From Oncomelania hupensis (Eukaryota > Mollusca > Gastropoda > Littorinimorpha > Pomatiopsidae): a stretch of DNA of 64,000 nt. The position numbers and the translations under genes were made by a program. Of the stretch, positions 47,004 through 59,609 are shown one piece after another (the first letter of the stretch is position 1; every line of letters begins with the position of its first letter). The notes beneath the pieces are model-generated. The model was not told where the DNA came from. It did no database searches and saw nothing but the letters and a program-made list of their open reading frames with translations. The stretch spans positions 7,199,637-7,263,636 of the forward strand of contig CM072514.1 of the NCBI GenBank assembly GCA_036898135.1, written 5' to 3'.

Positions 47004-48469
47004 GTACTTGTTGAATATCCGAATTCAATCAAGTAGCCACGGCCTGACATTGTCAAACAGGTAAATGAACATACTTCTGTTTCATCATGATGTATTTATA
47101 TTATTGTGAAATTATGTTTGTGAAATTTGCTATGCATAGAAATGAATTGGTAGCCCACGTTGCGTGTCCATGTGGCGAAGACGACCGCAGACGCCATGTT
47201 GTATTATGTACGGATCCACTGTTGTTTAACATATATGTATGTTGCAGACTAGTGGCTGTACCCGAGAATGTTTATAATATTATTATTTCTTTATGTGTAT
47301 AGTTAGCCACGATTTATATTTATAAATGTATAGGAAATTAGAGTGGAGATTCCAGTGGACCACAGACTTAGCAGAATGTTCGTCGCTTATGTATAGAGAT
47401 GTGGAGCTATCACTGAGGGCTACTTTGGCCTTCAGTGAGACGCTCTGCAAAGACCTATTATACAGGGTTGTGCAGAATTTCGTCTCTTATGTTACAGACG
47501 AGCAGGCGTTATATCGTGAGCCCAACTCAGCAAAAGACAAAACCAAGTTGACGCTTACAGTTGGCTGTCGAGGCATCTCCAGCATGGTGCGAAGATAGCC
47601 CAACCTACGAACCACAAAGTCAAAGACTCCCTGACAACACAGTTTGTCCCAGAAGCGACCTCAACGCAGCGCTTCAACCACGCAGTTAAGTGCCACAAGA
47701 AACAGTGCACTAAAACTCTGTATAAACCGGACCACAGCAGTCCACTCTTCAAGAACCCTGACCTTTAGGGCAGAAAGTATCCAGTGCCCTATGATGAAAA
47801 AGTAGCTGCCTAGATTATCAGTAAGCGAATCATTCGCATTGACAATTGAACTTTTAAGTTAGTTTCGTACTTCAAATATAGTGTATAGAGTAGAAGAAAT
47901 AAATATGTGATTGTTACTGTTATGAAGTGGCTGGACTACATATGATTCATAGCTGTGTGAAAGCTAGTGTGACAGTGATCTTTTACCATTTTTCTATCTA
48001 TCTGCAATTTGCCACTATTAATACCAAGATTGTGTCTATGGACCTTTTTATTGCGGACAGCAGTAAGTGAATTGGGGTTGTCATATTACACAAAACTGAC
48101 TGATTATATTTGTAGCCTAATAACTTATGCTGACTTTTCAAAATGCTTGCAGGCATTGTTTGCTGTTGGAAGGTAATCTTCTGAAGCCTTTGCAAATTAA
48201 CAATTATAGTTTACTACCTTATGATTTGTGCTTCTACGATTGCCTTTGGAAGTCTTCTTCAGTCTGCATGACTGAGAGGAAGCTAGAAAGAAACAGAAAT
48301 AATAAATACATTAATAAATTAATGAGAAAGAGAGAGAGAGAGAAAGAAGATACAAATGATTTATTGTCCCCATTTTCACACAAGGAAAAGTAACATGTGT
48401 AACATTAAGATGAGATTTTAAAAAAAGAAAGGTAGAAGGAAAGAAGGAAAATGAAACTTACTAACGAAA
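47004..48469 (+). repeat. Unclassified sequence and second copy of the 35165 repeat (47578-47999)
   Basis: Bases 47578-47999 match 35165-35693 and end at the same TCTATCTATC run. Upstream, 47326-47595 is an open frame without a recognised domain. It may be the remainder of the element A LTR or another retroelement. No host exon is seen. Confidence 0.55.
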
Positions 48470-48651
48470 GTTGTATTTATAGTTTGGAACATAAGCAAAA
48501 GCTACCTGAATTTCAAAACCAACGACAACAATGGCCATGCTAATCGGAATGGCATAAGAAACAAAGAAAATCCTACTAAAGAATGAAATTATTTCGCAAT
48601 CAACTTTTTTTTTCTATCACATAACGTGCCTCTACATTTTCCTCTTAACAG

Positions 48652-48864
48652 AGAACGCAGCGTTAAATAAACAGTGCAACATGTCGTCGTATTACCAGGA
48701 CTATTTTGGGCACAACAACTGCAGCACTGCTAACAACGGAAACACGAATACGACAATCGTGCAAGGCAACTGTATTCACACAGCAGTTGATAAATATCCT
48801 GCATCGTGGACTGTGGATCTAGGTCAGAACTACACAGTGGAAAGGATAACCATCTTCGCACGAG
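48652..48864 (+). CDS. Receptor copy 2, exon 2: F5/8C domain, first half
   Basis: Like the paralogue at 1995-2207 it has 213 bases, phase 1 borders, a CCTCTTAACAG acceptor and a GTCAGT donor. It encodes ALNKQCNMSSYYQDYFGHNN, then CSTANNGNTNTTIVQGNCIH, and WTVDLGQNYTVERITIFAR. The ends are almost identical to copy 1 while the middle differs at many residues. It joins the signal exon at 34938 in frame. The next exon (second half of the domain) is not found in the remaining 15 kb and probably lies beyond the window. Confidence 0.87.
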
Positions 48865-48929
48865 GTCAGTCATGATCCCAGTTGTAGAAAGGTAAAAGCA
48901 AATACAATAAAAGTAATTGCTCCTATATT

Positions 48930-50705
48930 AGAGCTCACTTGCCACTATTCCTATATAGCTCACTTACCATTATTCCTATGTAGCTCACTTACCATTGTTC
49001 CTAGAAAGCTCACTTACCATGCATTGTTTCCATATAGCTCAACTACCATTGTTTCAATAACGCTCACTTCTCATTGTTCCTATATAGCTTACTCACCAAC
49101 AATAGTGAAATGTAATGTAAGATCACTAACCATTGTGTTTATATTAGTCACCTAACATTGTTCATATACAGTTAACTTACCATTGCTCCTATATATGTCA
49201 CTTACAATTGTTACTATATAGCGCACTTACCATTGTTCCTAAACAGCTCGCTTACATGGTCCTGATTTGGCTCAAAATAGTCCGCTGGACATATGGCAAA
49301 AATCGTGTAATGTAATGTAAGCTCATTTACCATTGTTCCTATATAGCTCACTTATCATTGTTCCTATATAGCCCACTTACCATTGCTCCTATATAGCTCA
49401 TTTACCATTGTTCCTATATAGCTCACTTACCATTGTTCCTATATAGCCCACTTACCATTGCTCCTATATAACTCACTTACCATTGCTCCTATATAGCTCA
49501 CTTACCATTGTTCCTATATAGCTCACTTACCATTGTTCCTATATAGCTCACTTACCATTGTTCCTATATAGCTCACTTACCATTGCTCCTATATAACTCA
49601 CTTACCATTGTTCCTATATAGCCCACTTACCATTGCTCCTATATAACTCACTTACCATTGTTCCTATATATGTCACTTACCATTTTTCCTATATATGTCA
49701 CTTACCATTGTTCCTATATATCTCACTTACCATAGTTCCTATATAGCTCACTTACCATTGTTCCTATATAGCTTACTTATCATTGTTCCTATATAGCTCA
49801 CTTACCGTTGTTCCTATATTGCTCACTTACCATTGTTCCTATATAGCTCACTTGTCATTGTTCCTATATAGCTCACTTACCATTGTTCCTATATAGCTCA
49901 CTTATCATTGTTCCTATATAGCTCACTTACCGTTGTTCCTATATTGCTCACTTACCATTGTTCCTATATAGCTCACTTACCATAGTTCCTATATAGCTCA
50001 CTTATCATTGTTCCTATATAGCTCACTTACCATTGTTCCTATATAGCTCACTTACCATAGTTCCTATATAGCTCACTTACCATTGCTCCTATATAGCTCA
50101 TTTACCATTGTTCCTATATAGCTCACTTACCATTGCTCCTATATAGCTCATTTACCATTGTTCCTATATAGCTCATTTACCATTGTTCCTATATAGCTCA
50201 CTTACCATTGCTCCTATATAGCTCACTTACCATTGTTCCTATATAGCTCATTTACCATTGTTCCTATATAGCTCACTTACCATTGCTCCTATATAGCTCA
50301 CTTACCATTGCTCCTATATAGCTGACTTACCATTGTTCCTATAAAGCCCACTTACCATTGCTCCTATATAGCTGACTTACCATTGTTCCTATATAGCTCA
50401 CTTACCATTGTTCCTATATAGCTCACTTACCATTGTTCCTATATAGCTCACTTACCATTGCTCCTATATAGCTGACTTACCATTGTTCCTATATAGCTCA
50501 CTTACCATTGTTCCTATATAGCCCACTTCCCATTGCTCCTATATAACTCACTTACCATTGTTCCTATATAGCTCATTTAACATAGTTCCTATATAGCTCA
50601 CTTACCATTGTTCCTACATTTACCATAGTTCCTATATAGCTCATTTAACATAGTTCCTATATACAGTAGCTCATTTATCATTGTTCCTATATAGCTCACT
50701 TACCA
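48930..50705. repeat. 25-bp minisatellite, ~70 copies, in intron 2 of copy 2
   Basis: The unit is CTCACTTACCATTGTTCCTA followed by TATAG, very regular from about 49320 on and more degenerate before. It is interrupted at 49258-49318 by a 3' scrap of the dispersed retroposon (GTCCGCTGGACATATGGCAA and TAATGTAATG). Confidence 0.95.
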
Positions 50706-50707
50706 TT

Positions 50708-51411
<704 letters not shown>

Positions 51412-51478
<67 letters not shown>
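51412..51478. repeat. (AT)n tract, second segment
   Basis: This is about 65 bp of AT directly before the element at 51481. Confidence 0.95.
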
Positions 51479-51479
<1 letters not shown>

Positions 51480-52375
51480 TATGAATTGTTCTGATGTGGG
51501 GCATTTTGCCTATTTTTGAGTTTATTGTGGGCCATTGAAAAATTGTGGGGCATATAAAATGCCCCGCAATTTTAACCTGTTTACAATATTGCCGCGGGGT
51601 TCCTGATTACTGTCCTGTACAAATCTCACAACAACGTTATATATAAAATTGTGACCAAAAAATAATTGGATTGCCTCCCTTTTCAATCTGTCCGCCATGG
51701 TGATTTTGCCATGGTGATTTTAATCTTCGATGTGAAAGGAGAGTTACCGTTCTTGATTGCAACGAGAATGGCCTGACGAAGATTCAGCGAGCCTGTGCTT
51801 AAACCGGTGAGTGGAAATTTGTTATACTAGTACAACACTATGTTTGAACAAAATTGGTCGATGTAGTTGTTTATCTTTCAAATCAAATTGTGTTTTTAAC
51901 ATGTCGGCAAAGGTTGCTCAGTGAAACACCGGTGGGTCGCTATTTTTCATTGAACTTAATTTACTAAGTCTAAGGGGTTTGGTCTAGGTGCATGAGTAAA
52001 CGCGTGTTCAACTACGCATTTCATAATGTTACAATCTTCTTCTTCTTCTTCTTCTTGGATTGTAGCACTACAATAACATTTTGATGACAAAGAAGACACC
52101 TTCGCCGATGTTTTCAACGCAACAAAAATCGTGATTTGTTTTGGGAAAGTGACGTTTTTGCGGTACCTATAAAGGTCGAAAAGACAACTAAAGACAGCTA
52201 AAGACTACTAAAAACAACTAAAGACGGCTAAAGACAACTAAAGACGGCTAAAGACGGCTAAAGACAAGGGCGAAAAGACAACTAAAGACAGCTAAAGACT
52301 ACTAAAGACAACTTAAGACAACTGAAGACGGCTAAAGACACCAGGGGTATAAATTTTAGAGGGTATACAAGGCTA

Positions 52376-52520
52376 TCCTATCCTATCCTATCCTGTCCCG
52401 TAACCCGAAGGTCGTAGGGGCACCACAGTTGATCCTTTAACCAGCATACTCCATCTTTCTCTGTCCTCAGCAGCCCTGATGGCTTCGCTCAGCGTCAAAC
52501 CAGTCCATTCTCGAATGCAC
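52376..52520 (-). mobile_element. RTE-like LINE 3' tail fragment
   Basis: TATCCTATCCTATCCTATCC is the reversed tail, followed by the end of the RT ORF as at 72-632. It lies within the 51481-56301 element. Confidence 0.85.
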
Positions 52521-52969
52521 AAAAACAAAAAAAGTTTTTCTTTTTCCTTTGGTTTATTGGTTTATTACAATGCTGTGACAAAAGGCTTTTTTAACTTACT
52601 ACTTTGGATTATTTTTATTTGATTAGGCTAATTATTTCATTTATTTATGTAATTTTTTATTTCATTTTATTTATTTTATTTTATTTATTTTATTTTTTTT
52701 TGGGGGGGGGAGGTAGGGGGTGGGGGGTGTTGAACTTGTATCTTTTTTTTTCAGAAATCTAATAATATATTAAATCAAAAAGTGAAAGAAGAAATAGTTT
52801 CCAATGGTAAAATGCCGAAGTTGCAGTGCATAATTTATTCTCGTTTGTCACTACCCTACGGTAAAAAAATGTATGTACTCTCCTCCCTCCCCCCTCCCTC
52901 CCGTCGCAAATTTGGAATACCCCCCCTCCCCCCGCCCCCCTCTGAAGGCCTTGATCCGGCCCTGGCTCA

Positions 52970-52993
52970 TCAGAGAGAGAGAGAGAGAGAGAG

Positions 52994-53059
<66 letters not shown>

Positions 53060-53060
53060 A
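52970..53060. repeat. (GA)n microsatellite
   Basis: These are GA dinucleotides with a short GGAGAAAG break, next to a C-rich segment (52880-52945). Confidence 0.92.
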
Positions 53061-53259
53061 TAGAGGGCTTAGTATAATGCAAAACGAACCACATCCTTGA
53101 GAGTAGTTAATGATGTAGGCTTTGGAGACAGAGGAGATAGCACGCAAGAAGTAAAAATGTTAGTCCCCTGTACTTCTTACTAAAAGGGTAACACTGTATA
53201 TATATATATAATATAGGCCTAAATATAAAATTTCTTTTTTTTTTACTTTGTTTACACAG

Positions 53260-53966
53260 TGGATCGTACATGCAAAGTTCAGCAGTGGTTGAAGGGCAAT
53301 CCAGCACAGACCTGTGATGAAACATCTATGGAATCGTTGGTAAGAAACATGTTGTCTAGGCTACTGTTGTCGAATGGCGAAGCATCAAATAAGCTGTAAA
53401 ATCTATCCTTTTCGATTTTTTTCTGATGCGATTGTTTTGCTTTTTTAGCCGGTGTATCAGATTCGGCAGAAGTTGAACCAATTCCTTTTACAAATCGATT
53501 CATACTACCATAGCTAAACCGAAAGCGCTAACAAACTAAGCTGAGCGATCACGTAAAGCCTTCTCTGATTGGTTCATATCGATCAATATTACGCGCCACG
53601 AGCCAATCATACAGAGTATTTTTTCAAGTAATTCAGGAAATGAGGCACAGTAAGGGATATTTTTCTCCTCTTTTCCTGATGCGCTTATTGTCGAATGATA
53701 TGAAATGAATCATCACCCATACGGTCCCTCTTCACTGATCGTTCTTGGCGAAACGCACACGTGTAGAGCTGTGCAGTTTAAAGGGTTCGTAATCAAGCCG
53801 ATGTTTTTATTTTTCATCGGGGATTGACAAACTGAAGAGAGAAAATCAACTAGCCCGTCGGGCTAGTAGACTTTGAACTTTAACTAGCCCGTGGCAATTT
53901 TAACTAGCCATTGGCGAGCGGGCTAGTGCATTTCAGAAGCCCTGGCATGTTTATACTATATTTTAA

Positions 53967-54042
<76 letters not shown>

Positions 54043-54697
54043 CCTCCTGATTGCTCAGACGATGAAAGGCTTGACTTTGAGTTCGACCCAGAATCAGAGT
54101 CGGAGGTGGAGTCGGTGATGGAGTTGGTGATGGCACTTGACGGTAATTTTGTTAATATTCCTGAGAAATAATATTTTGGTAATTTTCCTGAAAGACCGTA
54201 AACGGTGGAATCTGCTGGACACACTTTAAGGGTTTTGTGTTTATTCAGTTGTGGTTTGTCTGGTTTGTTTCCACAAGATCATTAAGGCCATAGAAGTAAA
54301 CTGGTCTAACATGACTTTTTCTTGTTCAGAAAAACTACCTCCAAAGGTTTTGGAAAACGTATGTCGGGACACATTTTACATCATTTACTTCACTTACTTT
54401 AAAATGTGTCTGTGTGTGAATTGTAGACACTGACATGTATTTGGATAAATTATGATGTCATGCTATTGTTTTTCATATGTATGCTTCAGTTCATCGGTGT
54501 GGTTATATTCCAAAAACTTGTACTATTAGTATTACCTTGGTTTTTTTTTTTAATGTGAATGCTTCAGTTCCTCTGTATGTTTATGTCCTGAAAACTTTTC
54601 GTGTACTGTAAATTGTTCATTTATCCCTTTATAAATGGGGCAAGGGCTAGATGTAAAGAAGCACCCCCTGCTTACTCTTCACCCTGAGAATAAAAAG

Positions 54698-54745
<48 letters not shown>

Positions 54746-55000
54746 ATTTTCTTTCCATTTTTCCTTCCTAAATTTGGGTGGTGTGCAATACTAATTTTCT
54801 TATTTTTAAATTTTGAGTGTGTGTGTTTACAGGTGCTGCGGATTGGACGAGGAGAACTAACAGTGGTCAGGCGCCCAAGTTCTGTAGAAGATGCTAAACG
54901 TGAAAACTATCTTCCTTGTGTTCAATGTAAAGGGTGGATTTTAGAAAACAATTTATCGCTACATTCAATCAATCATTTTATTGTCCGGTTTACCCTATAA
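53260..55000 (+). CDS. Four-exon candidate gene of unknown family, CxxC...H motif
   Basis: The exons are 53260-53339 (acceptor TTTACACAG, donor GTAAGA), 54043-54142 (donor GTAATT), 54330-54358 (acceptor TTGTTCAG, donor GTATGT) and 54832 to a TAA at 54998-55000 (acceptor GTTTACAG). Phases match at every junction, unlikely by chance. The product reads CKVQQWLKGNPAQTCDE, an acidic block (DFEFDPESESEVES), KLPPKVLENVLRIGRGEL and TVVRRPS..YLPCVQCKGW. The GxLxxxRRPS...PCxxCxG pattern recalls a widespread uncharacterised invertebrate protein family, but I cannot name it. The end looks truncated. A possible untranslated exon ends at 51806 (donor GTGAGT). Confidence 0.5.
53279..53503 (-). CDS. Alternative antisense ORF with nuclear-signal-like start
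   Basis: The minus-strand ORF starts MNRFVKGIGSTSAESDTPAK, continues with a basic stretch (KKAKQSHQKKIEKDR) and then FYSLFDASPFDNSSLDN. It overlaps the plus-strand exon at 53260-53339. The composition looks protein-like, and CTGATTGGTTC upstream (about 53565) could be a CCAAT box. It conflicts with, or diverges from, the plus-strand gene. Evidence is weak. Confidence 0.25.
   Translation of the reverse strand: MNRFVKGIGSTSAESDTPAKKAKQSHQKKIEKDRFYSLFDASPFDNSSLDNMFLTNDSIDVSSQVCAGLPFNHC
53849..53937. repeat. CTAGCCCG-type short inverted repeats
   Basis: Three blocks around ACTAGCCCGTCGGGCTAGT and AACTAGCCCGTGGC recur within 90 bp and form hairpins. It is a small dispersed repeat. Confidence 0.6.
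53970..54042. repeat. (ATT)n tract ending at a splice acceptor
   Basis: An ATT run leads directly into the CAG acceptor of the exon at 54043. Confidence 0.9.
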
Positions 55001-55490
55001 CCAATGTTTTATCTCATCTTATTCAATAATCTGTAGATATGTAGCAATCGTTACATATATAAAATTAAAACTTACAACAAACGAGGGGGAAATGATTTGG
55101 TAAAATGCGAATTTTTTGTTGCATTTTACCATGCCATATTTTGATATATTTTTTTACTTTACAAGAATGCAAGTTTTTTTGTGCATGAAAATCGTTTCTT
55201 TTGTTTTACTTGAGTGGTAAGGGAGAAAGGTGTATAGGGAAGATGCACTTAAACAAAATACATAAAAATGTACATTGAAAGTACCCTTTTCAATACCTAA
55301 GGTGCTAGTAATTTTGTGCCCAAAATGCCTTAGATGTCACAGATTTTAACCTTTATTTAAAAAAAATTTAACCCATGTAAATGCCAATTACCTAAAAAGA
55401 ATATTTGGCATATATGTTTTGCATAATGATCTGCTGTAATAAAGTTTAAAGTGAAAATAAACATTCAGTAAAAATTTTATTTAAAAAATA

Positions 55491-55523
<33 letters not shown>

Positions 55524-56140
55524 TTCTCTTTCTCCCCCTCTCCCCCCCTCTCTCTCTGTCCTTCTTCTCCTTTCTTCTTTTTCTTCTTCTTCTTCTTTTC
55601 AAGTTTTCGTTACCTTAGTTATTGAAAAAAAAATCGGATTACTCATTTCATGTTTAGTTCGTTGCCAAATTTTCAGCCGATTTGGGTCAACATAATAATA
55701 AATGAAAAACAAACAGGGTTGGTGGGGGACATTTAAGGAAGAGAATAAGTATTCATAAGAAGACACTAAGTAGAAAGTAAAAAGAAAATAAATAAACTCA
55801 ACCTTAATCCATACAATAAATTATAATAAAAACATTAATGATGGGGTTTAGAATGATTTCATTATGCATTCATTCACTTATTCATTGATTTATACAATCC
55901 TGCTTCGTTCATTCATTCTTTCATAGTTTACATTGTATCGAGAGCAGAGACATACATTAATTTGAATAAAAATGTAGCAGATGAAATATTTAATTTCCAA
56001 TGATCAAAAAATGCATGAAACATTCATTCACACTGCAATTGCACAACAATAAATTACTTTCTTCCTTTTCCCATTCACATATAATGGCCCACAACTAGCA
56101 ACAGTAGCCCTATATATCTGCCTCATAAACAATTCTATTA
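55001..56140. other. 3' flank of the candidate gene, no further exon seen
   Basis: This is AT-rich, with a (CT)n tract at 55493-55560. No in-phase continuation of the gene is recognisable. Confidence 0.5.
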
Positions 56141-56299
56141 TAAAAAGCCCCACAATGCACTACATTTTCAAAAACATATAAATATAATGCCCCTCAAACC
56201 AACACCAGACAGAAAACCCCACAATAGGTTTATAATGCCCCACAAAAAAATGCCCCACAAACCCACACCAGACAGGAAACCCCACAAAAGGTGAAATTC

Positions 56300-56301
<2 letters not shown>

Positions 56302-56391
<90 letters not shown>
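56302..56391. repeat. (AT)n tract, third segment
   Basis: This is about 90 bp of AT between two elements with inverted ends. Confidence 0.95.
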
Positions 56392-56398
<7 letters not shown>

Positions 56399-59220
56399 AA
56401 GCCCCTTTCACCCCCCCCACCCCACGGCGCACCCCAACAAAAAGAGAGATAACACCATACTGGCAAGGGTTCTGTCAGGAATGGCTTCATAAAGGCTCAC
56501 AAGAGGTTGCCGGGTTAAATAATATATCAGTTCTGACACCATCCCCGACAAACCGATCTTTCCACAGGTATAGGCTCGCCGAGGCATCCCAAATCCACAA
56601 CAATCACAAAAAGAAACAACACCTCCCGCCCACAGCGGAGAGAATTGCGTTTCACAAAATATTAATAGGATGGATGCCTCCCCAAAAGCCACAACCTGAG
56701 GAAACAAAGGTCTGTCAGAGAAAAATTTATTTACTTTCATTATGGAAAGTTATGTGTAAAATATTATAAATTTTATTTTAAACTCTGTTTGTAAAAATTA
56801 TAAAAATGTGTTTGAGATGCATGAAATGAAAATGCACAGTGACTGGTAAACTTCAAGTAGAGAAAGAATCAGAATTCTTGTCTTAGACTAAACAATTAGA
56901 GTATTTAGAAAGAAAAAGAACTACTAACTAAACACACATTTTATTTAAACGACACTTCACAAAACAATTAATACAAACGAGACCACACACTGAATGATGG
57001 GGAAATAAAATAAATAATTTATTCTTTTCTTTGGGGTTTGGTTTCTGGATTTTTCTCACATCACATTCATGCAAAACTTTTACAGTTGTCTTTCTTGCAA
57101 AACATAACTTTCGATTCAAACAAGATTTGCACTTCTAGAAAATTTCATATTATAAAAATTAGTATTATTTGAATTCTGTTAAATATTTCGTTCTATAATT
57201 ATAACAAAATAATAACTGATTACAGATTTCAGGTTGTTGCATATTTTCTAGCGTTCTAAAAATTATTATTTAGGTTAAATCATAAAGAAAAAGGAAATTC
57301 CGGGTATTTCATTGGAAACCAAAAAATCGTTGAAAATCACATAGATTCAAAACATAAAAATTCCAGGCTACCACCGTGAATCAAAACTAATAAAATAAAA
57401 TATTGTGAAGTCACAAAAACACAGAAATTCTAGTACTCGAATCCATTCACAACTTCCGAGAATAACCGTCAGAATGTTAGAATTTCATATTTTCGCAATA
57501 AAATGTTTACCGGGTTAGGAGAATTTAGTTAGAAATTTTGTTCTTTACGTGGACTTAGAGGGCTATTGTAATTCTAAAATTCCGAAAAGGCTCAAAACAG
57601 CGTTGAAAAGAAGTGAGGAAAAAAAAACTAAGTCCACGGACGCGCAAACCCACCGAAATTTACTTTTACATTCAAGCTGTCATCATCTTTGATCTAAATC
57701 AGCGTAAGAGTTGTTGGCCGCCATCACAGTCCGTTTTATAAGCAAAACAAAAGGGTAAAACAGCCAATCAACATCCATGTTTCACAACACGTGATCTATA
57801 CTAGCAAATCAGGTAATGGTTTTAACATTCCTGTATCAATGAGAGAGGGAAACAGTCTAGTGTGTACAGATTTTAATCAAATGTACTGGTTTTTGGAAAA
57901 TAACAGGGTCTACCATAATCATAGGTAAGAAGTTTATTGGTCATACTTTATTAGGAACCATCGAGGAGTAGAATCTGATAATTCTTAAAGAAAATACACG
58001 AACTCAAACATGTTTAACCGGCCTAGTACCAACGTGGTGACAAATTTGAGGTATAATTAACCGACCCGGTTCCCACCCGGTTCGAACCTATTTATAATCA
58101 GTGCAGAAAAATGAGAGTCGGTTTTTTAGCAACCCGAAACGCTTAAGATCAGCGCTCCCTATGAGTCGGACAGCTGCACCGGGTTAGCAACATTTTCTCT
58201 GACCTTTCCGAACTGTCAACAAAATTCTCTGTGTAATTTTCCCATTCAACTTTTTCTTCCATGTTTACGCCCGGTGCAGACATACGGTAATCAATGCATA
58301 AAAATTTGGGTCTGTGCATTAACAACCCTAAACACTTAGGAATAGTGCTCCAAGTGACTTGAATAGCTGCACCGAATTAGCAAGATTTTCCATTAACTTC
58401 TTCAAACTATAAATGTAGGGGTCTAGGCAATTCTTCCATTGAACTGTTTCTTTTGTTTTTATAATGGAAATTCCCAATCTAAAACTTCTCCTCCACACTA
58501 CATTTTATTTACAATTCTATTTGCTATAAAAGACTAACAAAAATACAGTCAGCGGAAAGGCTAGAATTAATTCTTCATAAGAAAACTAAACATACTGTCT
58601 AGATCTAGAATCCCGCTAAAATTCTCAATCAGGTTACCTTGACAACATGTGGCAACCGGAAATTCTTTTTCACAGTCTACCGATCAATCACATTTTCCTT
58701 CACAAAACGATCCTAGCAACTCTGAACAAATCTATTAACCACTCAAATTTCACTACACAACACATCCAAGAATTCGTTAAAAATAGTTCTCAATTGGTAT
58801 GCCATTTTCACTGCACACACAAAACTCAGTTTCGATATTTAGATCTAGCACCAAAACTATCCCTAGATAAAATAAGAATATTTTTCCTCACACACAGCCA
58901 CAGAAATCAATCTCAGATACAATTCGACAATCAAAATTCTACACCACTAGAAAACAAAAACACACAGTTCACAATAATAATATCTCTAGTACCTGCATGC
59001 TTACTGTTGTCGTCTGCTCAAGCTCAAAAGGCACAAATTCCTATAGGCCAAGGTACATGTATAACCAAAACAACCATAGGCACATGCAACCTAGTTATCA
59101 AGTTATAAATTTACAACAAAAGGTTTTCTAGCCTTCCAAAGAGGCTTACAATTTTACTAATTTATTATTTTTTAAAAAAAATTAAATATTTGATAAGCCA
59201 ACCGGAGGGGCTTACAATAT
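56392..59220. mobile_element. 2.8-kb element with perfect 15-bp inverted ends, in (AT)n
   Basis: ATATTGTAAGCCCCT at 56392-56406 is exactly inverted at 59206-59220. Both ends abut AT dinucleotides, consistent with a TA target. A related GAGGCTTACAATTTT lies just inside the right end (about 59137). The interior is AT-rich. ORFs at 56408-56740 (-) and 58647-59108 (+) show no recognisable domain, so I take it as non-autonomous. Confidence 0.6.
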
Positions 59221-59230
59221 GTATATATAT

Positions 59231-59321
59231 AGATATAAATGTTACAAGACGATAAAGGACAGTATAACAACAATAAACAGTAAACAGTAAAACAGGGTAA
59301 AAGTATATCAAAAAGACATTA
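59231..59321. repeat. 91-bp direct repeat, copy 1
   Basis: It is identical over 91 bp to 59670-59760, which lies in the 3'UTR of a minus-strand LINE. The LTR fragment at 59325-59563 lies between the two copies. Confidence 0.95.
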
Positions 59322-59324
59322 TAC

Positions 59325-59563
59325 ATATATATAAAGTACAACTCGTCTTCAAAACCCACCTCACAAATATTTCCAAATAATCATGTACAGAACAGTAGAA
59401 AAACGAATACTCACAGTTTGCATTATACCACACAATATTATAAATCCAAAGAACCACTCACAATATTATAAGTCCACGATTCACCACATCATAACTCCAC
59501 GACTCCCACAGTCTGCATTGTACCACACAATATTATAAATCCAAAGAGCCATTCACAATATTA
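59325..59563 (-). mobile_element. Element-B-type LTR, inner part
   Basis: From ACATATATATAAAGTACAAC on it matches the element B LTR (about 21447-21640: CAACTCGTCTTCAAAACCCA, TCATGTACAGAACAGTAGAA, CACAATATTATAAATCC). It continues the LTR broken at 50945 and is itself truncated at 59563. Confidence 0.85.
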
Positions 59564-59609
59564 ATTATTATTATTATGGACTTCCGGTTTTCAACATGGA
59601 AACAACGGA

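Larger units (their letters stand above)
35014..48651 (+). other. Intron 1 of receptor copy 2 (13.6 kb)
   Basis: Both ends match intron 1 of copy 1 (35028-35097 with 1-70; 48470-48651 with about 1660-1994). Nearly all of the extra length is transposon: a repeat pair at 35165 and 47578, element A with its nested insertions, and a solo LTR. Confidence 0.8.
51481..56301 (+). mobile_element. DNA-transposon-like element carrying a spliced gene, inside (AT)n
   Basis: ATGAATT at 51481-51487 is inverted at 56295-56301, both next to (AT)n. The terminal match is short, but both ends carry multiple subterminal copies of TGTGGGGCAT in opposite orientation (left near 51496, 51524 and 51544; right near 56142, 56189, 56237 and 56250), as transposase-binding subterminal repeats do. 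A hairpin of that motif lies at 51542-51574. Inside is a four-exon candidate gene (53260-55000) and an RTE scrap at 52376-52520. The superfamily is unknown. Confidence 0.55.

Noticed and set aside
56408..56740. 110-codon minus-strand ORF
   Set aside because: It runs to within a few bases of a TIR and an (AT)n tract, has no recognisable domain and no splice partners.
58647..59108. 153-codon plus-strand ORF
   Set aside because: It is rich in Asn/Gln/His/Ile from AT-rich sequence, shows no domain and lies inside a probable non-autonomous element.
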